From: Rhodococcus jostii NBRC 16295
GTDB taxonomy: Bacteria; Actinomycetota; Actinomycetes; Mycobacteriales; Mycobacteriaceae
Length of the DNA stretch: 64,000 nucleotides
Direction of reading: 5' to 3'
Assembly (NCBI RefSeq): GCF_001894825.1
Contig: NZ_BCWY01000023.1
Coordinates: 58,583-122,582 of the forward strand
Part shown: positions 17,034-23,417 of the stretch, piece after piece
How the letters are laid out: each line of letters begins with the position of its first letter
Position numbering within the stretch: position 1 is the stretch's first letter
The notes under the pieces: model-generated
Database searches by the model: none
The model's input: the letters and a program-made list of their open reading frames with translations, nothing else
Told to the model about the DNA's origin: nothing
Program-made: the position numbers and the translations under genes

Positions 17034-18257
17034 TTACCCCCGGGGTGATTCCCGAAACCGGTCCGGTTCTGCGGTCTCGACCGCAGCCCGCAGGGCCGTG
17101 CGCAGTCCGGCGCCCGCGGGCATCGTGGACAGAGCGCGGAACTTCCGTTCGGACGCCGTCTCGGGTGCGTCGTCGGAGGTGGCGGACAGAAAGCGGTCGG
17201 GCAGCGCCAGCTTGTGGATGGTGCGAAGTGTGAGGAAGTACTGCCGCGCAAGCGAACCGGTGGTGTAGGGCAGATCGTACTTCTCGCAGAGGGCGCGCAC
17301 CTTCGTCGCGATCTCCGCGTAGCGGTTGCTGGGGAGGTCGGGGAACAGGTGATGCTCGATCTGGTAGCAGAGGTTGCCGCTCATGAACGCCAGTACGGTG
17401 CCGGCCCGGAAGTTCGCGGTGCCGAGCATCTGGCGGAGATACCACTCCGCCCGGGTCTCGTTCTCCAGTTCCGCCGGCGTGAACTTCTCGGCGCCGTCCG
17501 GGAAGTGTCCGCAGAAGATCACGACATACGCCCACAGGTTCCGCAGCAGGTTGGCGGCGAGGTTCGCCTTCAGCGTCCGCCGCCACCGCCGCCCGCTCAG
17601 CGCGGGAAAGATCAGGTAGTCCTTGCCCGACTGCCGGGCGATCTTGCCGATCAGGGCTCGCGTGTCGGCGGATTTCTCGGCGGCGGTGCCGGCTCGGGAC
17701 TGTTCGGCATACAGGCCGTGCAGGGCGATACCCCACTCGAACGTGGCCGCCAGCAACAGGTTCCGGAGTGGCTGCAACAGATTGTCCGGCTTCCACGGCT
17801 GGTCGCGGGTGATGCGGATGACGCCGAATCCGAGGTCGTCGTCCATCCCCACGACGTTGCTGAACACGTGGTGGCGATAGTTGTGGGAGTACTGCCACTG
17901 CGACGACAGGCCTGCCATGTCCCATTCCCAGGTGCTGGAGTGGATTTCCGGGTCGTTCATCCAATCCCACTGCCCGTGCGACACGTTGTGCCCGATCTCC
18001 ATGTTCTCGATGCTCTTGGCCACGGCGAGAGCCGTCGTTCCGGCGACCCATCCGGCCTTCGCCCGGCTTCCGAAGATCATCAGCCGCGCGGCAGCGTCCA
18101 GCGCACGCTGGAAGGCGATCGTGCGCCGGATGTAGGTGGCGTCCCGCTCCCCGAGTGAATCGGTGACGTCACGCCGGATGGCGTCGAGGTCGGTGCGCAG
18201 CGCCTCGACGTCCTCCGCGGTGAGGTGGGTGTATTCCTTGATGTCCGATATCGCCAT
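17034..18257 (-). CDS. Membrane fatty acid desaturase
   Basis: 407 residues; introduces a double bond in an acyl chain using a di-iron centre at the membrane. All three histidine boxes are present: HNVSH at 90-94 (HxxxH), HNYRHH at 125-130 (HxxHH) and QIEHHLFP late in the protein (QxxHH). The QxxHH form is typical of front-end and linoleoyl-type desaturases, and the family includes mycobacterial DesA3-like acyl-CoA desaturases. The ATG at 18257 (MAISDIKEYTHLT) is chosen over an upstream frame extension lacking a ribosome site. No electron-transfer partner gene is adjacent. Confidence 0.9.
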   Translation of the reverse strand: MAISDIKEYTHLTAEDVEALRTDLDAIRRDVTDSLGERDATYIRRTIAFQRALDAAARLMIFGSRAKAGWVAGTTALAVAKSIENMEIGHNVSHGQWDWMNDPEIHSSTWEWDMAGLSSQWQYSHNYRHHVFSNVVGMDDDLGFGVIRITRDQPWKPDNLLQPLRNLLLAATFEWGIALHGLYAEQSRAGTAAEKSADTRALIGKIARQSGKDYLIFPALSGRRWRRTLKANLAANLLRNLWAYVVIFCGHFPDGAEKFTPAELENETRAEWYLRQMLGTANFRAGTVLAFMSGNLCYQIEHHLFPDLPSNRYAEIATKVRALCEKYDLPYTTGSLARQYFLTLRTIHKLALPDRFLSATSDDAPETASERKFRALSTMPAGAGLRTALRAAVETAEPDRFRESPRG

Positions 18258-18332
18258 GGGTGTGCTCCGGATTCCGAACCCGTCCACGTCACGGGCGGGG
18301 TGTCGAACCTCGGGAATTGTGCGTGAGCGGGG

Positions 18333-18527
18333 TCAGTGTTTGAACGTGTTCTTGATCTTGCGTCCTGCCTGTTTGATCTTGTCGCCGGCCTGCTTGGCGT
18401 TGCCCTTCGCCTCCTGCGCGCGTCCCTCGGCCTCCATGCGTTCGTTTCCGAGCGCCTTACCGACGTTCTTCTTGGCGACGCCCTCGGCGGTTTCGGTCTT
18501 GTGCCGGATCTTCTTCCCGATGCTCAT
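18333..18527 (-). CDS. CsbD-family stress protein
   Basis: 64 residues, very hydrophilic and Lys/Ala/Gly-rich: KKIRHKTETAEGVAKKNVGK, then EAEGRAQEAKGNAKQAGDKI. This is the CsbD repeat pattern (G-x-A-K-x-x-x-G). CsbD proteins are general stress proteins under alternative sigma control in Gram-positive bacteria; the biochemical role is unknown. It is divergent from a TetR gene, and a TTGACA-like box (18589-18594, minus strand) overlaps the edge of the dyads there. Confidence 0.85.
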   Translation of the reverse strand: MSIGKKIRHKTETAEGVAKKNVGKALGNERMEAEGRAQEAKGNAKQAGDKIKQAGRKIKNTFKH

Positions 18528-18598
18528 GGCGATGCTTCTCGTCTCTCGGCGGGGTTGCACTCACCAGTGAACGCCGCAGGCCAGCAGCTGTCAACAGT

Positions 18599-18620
18599 GT
18601 AGATCTACGGTATAGGCCTA
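18599..18620. promoter_or_regulatory. Adjacent palindromes between csbD-like and tetR genes
   Basis: GTAGATCTAC (18599-18608) is a perfect 10-base palindrome and TAGGCCTA (18613-18620) a perfect 8-base one, separated by 4 bases; together they also form TGTAG...CTACA. This is the size and place expected for a TetR-family operator controlling the regulator and perhaps the divergent CsbD gene. Confidence 0.55.
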
Positions 18621-18653
18621 CAGTGGACGAATGGAAGGCGCGCAGCAGTCGTG

Positions 18654-19355
18654 ATGGCCAAGGCGCCCGCTCACCGTTCGATCCACTCCGACGGAGTCCC
18701 GATCACCCGCGAGCGGATCCTCGCGTGCGCGCTCGACCTCATCGACCGCGACGGAATCGACGGCCTGTCCATGCGCCGACTCGGCAAGGCGCTGGGCCGC
18801 GACCCGATGACCCTCTACCGTCATGCCCCGAACAAGGCCGCGCTACTCGACGGGGTCGCCGAGAGCGTCCTCGGACAACTCGAGGTCGATACCGGCGCTG
18901 GTGAGTGGACCGCCCAGCTACGGGAGGTCGCGCGGGGCTTCCGCCGGTTGGCGCTCGCTCATCCCCAGGTGGTGCCGCTGCTGGTCACCCGGCCGCTGTC
19001 GACACCGCTCGGGCTTCGACCGCTCGGCACCCTGCGCCCACTCGAGAACATCCTGACGCTCCTCACCGCGGCCGGCTTCACCGACGCCGACGCGCTGCAC
19101 GTCTACCGGGCGCTGTTCGGCTTCCTCTACGGTCACGTCCTCAACGAGCTGCAGGAACTGGTCGAGAGCCCGGACGAATCCGACGACCTCCTGCGCCTCG
19201 GGCTGCACCGCCTGCCGATCGGCGAGTTTCCCCGCCTGCGTGGCCTGGCGCCGGTGCTGGCGTCCTACGACGGCGCCGCCGAATTGGAACGCGGCCTCGA
19301 CATCCTTCTCTCGGGTCTCACCGCCACACTGGCAGAGCCGGACAGCCCGGGCTGA
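18654..19355 (+). CDS. TetR-family regulator with TetR-type C-terminal domain
   Basis: 233 residues. The N-terminal HTH covers about 18-65: ITRERILACALDLIDRDGID, then LSMRRLGKALGRDPMTLYRH, closely matching true TetR repressors rather than the AcrR group. The C-terminal part is helical with a ligand pocket (FRRLALAHPQVVPLLVTRPL), as in the TetR_C family. The ATG at 18654 is preceded by GTG in frame; either may be used. Palindromes just upstream are probable operator sites. The ligand is unknown. Confidence 0.88.
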   Translation: MAKAPAHRSIHSDGVPITRERILACALDLIDRDGIDGLSMRRLGKALGRDPMTLYRHAPNKAALLDGVAESVLGQLEVDTGAGEWTAQLREVARGFRRLALAHPQVVPLLVTRPLSTPLGLRPLGTLRPLENILTLLTAAGFTDADALHVYRALFGFLYGHVLNELQELVESPDESDDLLRLGLHRLPIGEFPRLRGLAPVLASYDGAAELERGLDILLSGLTATLAEPDSPG

Positions 19356-19373
19356 CGAGGTAGCGTCGGCGGT

Positions 19374-20024
19374 GTGGCCCTCATCTACCAGGCTCAGCTG
19401 ACCCCGACCAAAGCCGCGATGCTCCGCGACTGGATTCCGCGCCAGCCGTGGATCGGTTCGGCCGACGCGTCGTCACTCGAGGTGGCGGGTGCGTACCGGT
19501 TCGACGATCCCGACGGGGAGGTCGGCATCGAAACCCACCTGGTCCGGACGGCGGACGGGCAGGTAGTGCAGGTGCCGGTGACGTATCGCGGTGCACCGTT
19601 GGCAGGCGCGGAGTCGGCGTTGATCACCACGATGCACCATTCCGTGCTGGGTGAGCGGTGGGTGTACGACGCCTGCGCCGACCCCGTCTACGTGCGGGCC
19701 CTGGTGACGGCCATCGTGGCGGGAGGCACCGAGGCGAAACTCGAGTTCGCCTCGCCCGGTGAGCGACCCGAGGTGACCACCCGGGTGTCGGGCAGCGGCT
19801 CGCCCCGCTCGGCGGTACCCGTCGTCGACGCCGTGACGTGTGCGAGCGCGGGAGCGAACACCGTCATCACGTCCGGCGACATCGACGTGGAGTTGGTCCG
19901 AGTGCTCGATTCCGACCGCGTCCCCGACGATCAAGCGCTCGCGCTCGGGGGCATCTGGCCCGGCCAGGACGTGCCTGCGCTGCTCGCGATCGCGCATTCG
20001 ACAGCTGTCGGTCACAACGGATGA
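19374..20024 (+). CDS. Maltokinase N-terminal cap-like protein
   Basis: 216 residues starting at GTG 19374, 18 bp after the TetR gene and probably cotranscribed. The sequence AQLTPTKAAMLRDWIPRQPW, DGEVGIETHLVRTADGQVVQ and VTYRGAPLAGAESALITTMH resembles the N-terminal cap domain of mycobacterial maltokinase and the stand-alone CG0192-type proteins of actinobacteria. The HHSVLGERWVYDACADPVYV segment is diagnostic for that group. The kinase domain itself is absent. Stand-alone caps have no proven role. Confidence 0.78.
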   Translation: MALIYQAQLTPTKAAMLRDWIPRQPWIGSADASSLEVAGAYRFDDPDGEVGIETHLVRTADGQVVQVPVTYRGAPLAGAESALITTMHHSVLGERWVYDACADPVYVRALVTAIVAGGTEAKLEFASPGERPEVTTRVSGSGSPRSAVPVVDAVTCASAGANTVITSGDIDVELVRVLDSDRVPDDQALALGGIWPGQDVPALLAIAHSTAVGHNG

Positions 20025-20140
20025 CTCGTTGGCAGGAATATCGGAGCCGGAATGGTGTTGAATAGAGCTGACGGTGTCGGACATACCCCGGGTACCACAT
20101 TAATGACGTCGCTGCGAGCGACCACTTGCCGAGAGGCGAT

Positions 20141-20176
20141 ATGACGGCACCGTCGCCGAAGCCGTCGGCACCGTAA
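20141..20176 (+). CDS. Possible 11-codon short ORF overlapping a terminator
   Basis: ATG at 20141 with GAGAGG 8 bases upstream encodes MTAPSPKPSAP then TAA. Proline and serine codons dominate. The 3' half forms the left arm of the hairpin at 20158-20191, a layout seen in attenuators, but no gene follows on this strand. It may be chance. Confidence 0.25.
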   Translation: MTAPSPKPSAP

Positions 20177-20191
20177 GGTGCCGGCGGCTTC
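20158..20191 (+). terminator. Intrinsic terminator
   Basis: Arms GAAGCCGTCGGCACC and GGTGCCGGCGGCTTC (15 bases, one mismatch) flank a GTAA loop and are followed by TTTGTG. This is a good terminator for transcription coming from the maltokinase-cap-like gene or for a short transcript of its own. Confidence 0.65.
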
Positions 20192-20220
20192 TTTGTGCCT
20201 GCATAGGGCGCTGCGCGCCT

Positions 20221-20262
20221 CGTGAGTGGTTGACGAGTCCCCATGCTCGTCAACCACTCACG
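20221..20262. terminator. Perfect 17-bp inverted repeat, probable bidirectional terminator
   Basis: CGTGAGTGGTTGACGAG (20221-20237) and CTCGTCAACCACTCACG (20246-20262) are exact reverse complements around an 8-base loop. The repeat lies 14 bp beyond the stop of the minus-strand gene at 20277-20513 and after the plus-strand terminator. A terminator serving the minus-strand gene is likely; no T tract is seen. Confidence 0.6.
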
Positions 20263-20276
20263 GGCAGCGAAGCTGC

Positions 20277-20513
20277 CTACTGTTCCTTCTTCAGGCGGGC
20301 GGCGAGCATCGCTTTGCCCAGGTCGCCACCCTTCCGGCTCACGGCTTGGGCACGGCGGAAGAAGTCGGCCAGTTCGGCGTCGCCGTCCATGTCGGCGTCC
20401 GAGATGTAGCCCTCGAGACGCAGAGCGTTGCTCAGTGACGCTTCGACGAACCAGATCAGGTTGTAGTCCTTGTCCCGAATGCCCGTCACCGAACCTGCTT
20501 CTTGTTCACTCAT
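20277..20513 (-). CDS. Conserved small protein, function unknown
   Basis: 78 residues, soluble and charged. It reads GIRDKDYNLIWFVEASLSNA, then RLEGYISDADMDGDAELADF and FRRAQAVSRKGGDLGKAMLA. The composition and regular helix pattern suggest a small helical protein. Similar short proteins are widespread in actinobacteria without known function. The start has an upstream GGAAGGA-like ribosome site in the minus sense (TTCTCGGGAAGGACGCACTG). Confidence 0.62.
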   Translation of the reverse strand: MSEQEAGSVTGIRDKDYNLIWFVEASLSNALRLEGYISDADMDGDAELADFFRRAQAVSRKGGDLGKAMLAARLKKEQ

Positions 20514-20600
20514 CAGTGCGTCCTTCCCGAGAAGTGGCCGACTGTCGTGTGGTTCCTGCCTACCCGCGCGGTTGCGTCGTAAACGTGAGGCGCGCCGGGC

Positions 20601-20930
20601 TCAGACGAATACCCAGTTCATCAGGACGACGTACAGGGCCGTCCCGACGACGATCGAGAGCACCGCGTTCTTGCGCCACAGGTGCACGGCCGCCGTCGCC
20701 CCCACCGCGATCAGTTCGGGTATCCCGTGTGACGGCGCGGTGACGGAGACGTTCTTCAGCGAGTACGCCACCAGGATCAGCATGATTCCCGCGGGCAGGT
20801 AGACGCCCAGGTAGCCGACGACAGCGGACGAGCGCAACGGCATGACGATCGCGAAGGGGACGGCGCGCAGGGCGAACGTGACGACGGCCATGATCGCGAT
20901 GGCCGTGAGGATGTAGCCGGCGTCAGGCAC
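20601..20930 (-). CDS. azlD: AzlD-type branched-chain amino acid transport subunit
   Basis: 109 residues with about four membrane helices. The start AIAIMAVVTFALRAVPFAIV and the central GVYLPAGIMLILVAYSL match AzlD. It partners AzlC in export of branched-chain amino acids or analogues (4-azaleucine resistance) across the plasma membrane. The start overlaps the azlC stop by 8 bp. Confidence 0.88.
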   Translation of the reverse strand: MPDAGYILTAIAIMAVVTFALRAVPFAIVMPLRSSAVVGYLGVYLPAGIMLILVAYSLKNVSVTAPSHGIPELIAVGATAAVHLWRKNAVLSIVVGTALYVVLMNWVFV

Positions 20931-21663
20931 GGGTGGTCACCTTGCTGCGGGTCAGGAGGTACCGGGCGACGAGCAGGGCCACGAAGGATCCCATCGCGAT
21001 CGGCAGCATGTGTGCGGGGTCGACGAGTCGCGCAGTCAGCGCGCACAGCACCGCCATCGCGGGGACCGCGTAGCCGCGTTGGGCCCGAATGGCCTCGATG
21101 GACAGCACGACGAACAAGGCGGTCAGCGCGAAGTCCAGCCCGACGATGTTCTCCGGGATCCATTGCGCCGCAGTCGCTCCCAGCATCGCCCCGCCGATCC
21201 AGTACGCGTGGAGATACAACTGCGAATACACGATGACCCGGCCGGACAACGACTTACGATCGCCGGTGACCGTCATGGCGTACGCCTCGTCGGTCAGGGC
21301 GAACATGCTGTAGAGGCGGGCCGCTCGACCCTTGACGGCGTCGAGGGGAAAGCTCAACGCGTAGAACACGTGTCGGAAGTTCACCAGCAGCGCCGTCAGC
21401 GCGATGTACGGGAGTGGCGTCATCGAGGCCACCATGCCGACCGCGATGAATTCGAGTGATCCGGCATAGATCAGCGAGGTGAACACCAATGCCCACCAGG
21501 GGTTGAAACCCTGTTGAACGACGAGAACACCGAGGGCGATCCCCAGCGGGACGAGCCCGATTCCGACGGGGAGCGACGCCTGCAGGGCGCGTCGCCATTC
21601 CGGGGTGTGCCGGCGGTCGGAGTCGGCGGCGGCCGTCGGGAGGGTTGCTGGATCGATCACCAC
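20923..21663 (-). CDS. azlC: AzlC-type branched-chain amino acid exporter
   Basis: 246 residues with about seven to eight helices. Family features: the early VGIGLVPLGIALGVLVVQQG, then TSLIYAGSLEFIAVGMVASM and LLVNFRHVFYALSFP, the last being the AzlC hallmark. With AzlD it forms the exporter. The gene is divergent from an Lrp-type regulator, the classical arrangement in which Lrp senses amino acids and controls azlCD. Confidence 0.9.
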   Translation of the reverse strand: MVIDPATLPTAAADSDRRHTPEWRRALQASLPVGIGLVPLGIALGVLVVQQGFNPWWALVFTSLIYAGSLEFIAVGMVASMTPLPYIALTALLVNFRHVFYALSFPLDAVKGRAARLYSMFALTDEAYAMTVTGDRKSLSGRVIVYSQLYLHAYWIGGAMLGATAAQWIPENIVGLDFALTALFVVLSIEAIRAQRGYAVPAMAVLCALTARLVDPAHMLPIAMGSFVALLVARYLLTRSKVTTRA

Positions 21664-21740
21664 GCAAATCTATAGCAATTATCGCGGTGCACGATTGCGA
21701 GCAAATGCCCGAAAGTGGCATCATGCGCAATAATAGTGCG

Positions 21741-22181
21741 ATGGATGCCATCGATGAGGCAATTTTGGACCACCTGCGCGCGGACGCCAGTCTGACCAAC
21801 ACCGAATTGGCGGATCTGGTGGGTCTGACGCCGTCCCCGTGCCTGCGCCGGGTCAAGAAGCTCGAGGCGGACGGCATCATCACCGGTTACCGCGCCATCG
21901 TCAGCCAGGAGGCACTCGATCGGGGCTTCCAGGTGATCGTCACCGCGGAGATCGGGGTCAACGACCAGGCGACGATCGAGCAGTTCGAGTCGCGGGTCGC
22001 TGCCTTCGACGAAGTGATCGAATGCCGCAGGCTGTTCGGGATCCCCGACTACTTCATCCGGGTCGCGGTCCGCGACCTCGCGACGTACGAGAACTTCATG
22101 GCCACGAAGCTCAGCGGACTCCCGGCAGTGTCGCGGGTGACGTCGCTGATCACCATGAAGACGATCAAGAGCGTCGACTGA
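21741..22181 (+). CDS. Lrp/AsnC-family regulator
   Basis: 146 residues. The N-terminal HTH runs MDAIDEAILDHLRADASLTN and ELADLVGLTPSPCLRRVKKL; the RAM ligand domain follows (VIVTAEIGVNDQATIEQFES, then CRRLFGIPDYFIRVAVRDLA). It is expected to bind an amino acid and regulate the divergent azlCD genes. Starts at 21723 and 21645 are in frame, but the latter overlaps azlC; AATAAT at 21729-21734 looks like a -10 box seven bases before ATG 21741, suggesting a leaderless message. AATTATCGCG and CGCAATAAT nearby form an imperfect dyad. Confidence 0.88.
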   Translation: MDAIDEAILDHLRADASLTNTELADLVGLTPSPCLRRVKKLEADGIITGYRAIVSQEALDRGFQVIVTAEIGVNDQATIEQFESRVAAFDEVIECRRLFGIPDYFIRVAVRDLATYENFMATKLSGLPAVSRVTSLITMKTIKSVD

Positions 22182-22279
22182 TTCCGCGACCTGCCCATAG
22201 AACTCGAGATGTTTCTGCGGGATCTACTGTCCGTCGATTTTCGTGGTGTGTTCCACGCACGGTCCCTTACTCTGGCGCT

Positions 22280-23254
22280 ATGCCCGACGACCTGCTGATC
22301 GCGCGGAATCCGGAAGCGGATTCGACGCTTCCCTATCTGGTGCGGGTTCCGCTGGGACCGGGCGGCATTGTTGTGAAGGCAAGGCAGCCCTGGCCCCGCG
22401 AATCCAAGGTGTACTGCCACCGGGCCGAGGGGTGGCCGGCTGACGCCGAGATCCTCGAGCGGCTCGAGGTCCGTTCGTGCACCCGGCGAGGCCCTGCGAT
22501 CGACCTGGTGCTCACTCGTGCCCGGGAGAACCGCTCCCAGCTGGTGGTGACCCGAGCGCGGGGCCGGGAGATGATCTTCTGGCAGTCGCCGCGCACCGCC
22601 AAGCAGGCGAGGCCTGCCGTCACGGTGCCGACGGCGCGGGCCCACGGCCGCGTGCTCGACATCGTCGTCGACACCGCCGAAAAGTATCCGTACACCTTCG
22701 GGAAGCAGCAGGCGACCACGATTCGGCGACGACTGTCCGCGGGCGACTACGCGGTTGAGGTCGGCGACGAGATCGTGGCAGTGGTGGAACGCAAAACGCT
22801 CGAGGATCTCGCGGCGAGCCTGCTGTCCGGGCGGATGACGTACGCCGCTGCGGAGTTGGCTGCGCTGCCTCGGGCCGCCGTGGTAGTCGAGGACCGGTAC
22901 AGCCGGCTGTTCAAGCTCGAACACGTCAGCGGCGCCAAGGTCGCGGAGGCGCTGGCCGAATTGCAGGCTCGGTTCCCGACGCTGCCGGTGACCTTCTGCG
23001 AGACGCGGCAACTGGGACAAGAGTGGACCTACCGCTGGCTGGGTGCCTGCCTGCACGAATGGGAATCAGCTCAGGCGACCAGCGATCTCGAAACGACGTT
23101 TGCGACGGCTCCGCCCGTGGTGCCTGCGGAAGTGGACCTGCAGAGCCCCGGGGTCGTCCGCGCCTGGGCTCGGGCTCAGGGGATCGCGGTGTCGGACAAG
23201 GGACGGATCCCGGCCGCGGTGATGCGAGCGTTCTCGGCAGCTCACGCGGAGTGA
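22280..23254 (+). CDS. ERCC4-type nuclease with Lsr2-like C-terminal domain
   Basis: 324 residues. The central part (about 125-245) is an ERCC4/XPF-type nuclease: VVDTAEKYPYTF with Asp131, GDY at 155-157 and VERKTLEDL with Glu170, Arg171, Lys172 and Asp176, the ERKxxxD metal centre. The last ~35 residues (SPGVVRAWARAQGIAVSDKG and RIPAAVMRAF) match the Lsr2 DNA-binding domain, which prefers AT-rich minor groove. The N-terminal ~110 residues are not recognised. The fusion implies structure- or AT-directed DNA cleavage. The ATG at 22280 is used; open frame upstream overlaps the Lrp gene. Confidence 0.85.
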   Translation: MPDDLLIARNPEADSTLPYLVRVPLGPGGIVVKARQPWPRESKVYCHRAEGWPADAEILERLEVRSCTRRGPAIDLVLTRARENRSQLVVTRARGREMIFWQSPRTAKQARPAVTVPTARAHGRVLDIVVDTAEKYPYTFGKQQATTIRRRLSAGDYAVEVGDEIVAVVERKTLEDLAASLLSGRMTYAAAELAALPRAAVVVEDRYSRLFKLEHVSGAKVAEALAELQARFPTLPVTFCETRQLGQEWTYRWLGACLHEWESAQATSDLETTFATAPPVVPAEVDLQSPGVVRAWARAQGIAVSDKGRIPAAVMRAFSAAHAE

Positions 23255-23278
23255 GACCGAGCACCCGCCGACCGCGAG

Positions 23279-23296
23279 AGTAAAGAGTCCTTTACT
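23279..23296. promoter_or_regulatory. Palindrome upstream of the leader peptide and CNNM genes
   Basis: AGTAAAG and CTTTACT are exact 7-base complements around AGTC. The AT-rich dyad stands 35 bp before the leader ATG and also contains a TTTACTATG -10-like sequence at its right edge. It could be an operator for a metal-responsive or MarR-like regulator. Confidence 0.4.
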
Positions 23297-23330
23297 ATGG
23301 GTGATTCATCCCCCGCATACAGAGAGAGCC

Positions 23331-23417
23331 ATGACCAGCGCTTCGCGCCCCCGAAGACCCAGCCCGCCCCAGCGTGACCCCCGCAGCATCGAACGCACGT
23401 CGCGGGTGAACCCATGA
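23331..23417 (+). CDS. Proline/arginine-rich leader peptide overlapping the CNNM gene
   Basis: A 28-codon ORF preceded by AGAGAGAG. It reads MTSASRPRRPSPPQRDP, then RSIERTSRVNP, with six prolines and seven arginines. Its stop TGA overlaps the ATG of the downstream transporter gene as ATGA, so ribosomes finishing the leader would re-initiate on it. Proline- and charge-rich leaders sense Mg2+ through ribosome behaviour upstream of Mg2+ transporter genes in enterobacteria (mgtL type). A similar role here is inference from composition and position. Confidence 0.45.
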   Translation: MTSASRPRRPSPPQRDPRSIERTSRVNP

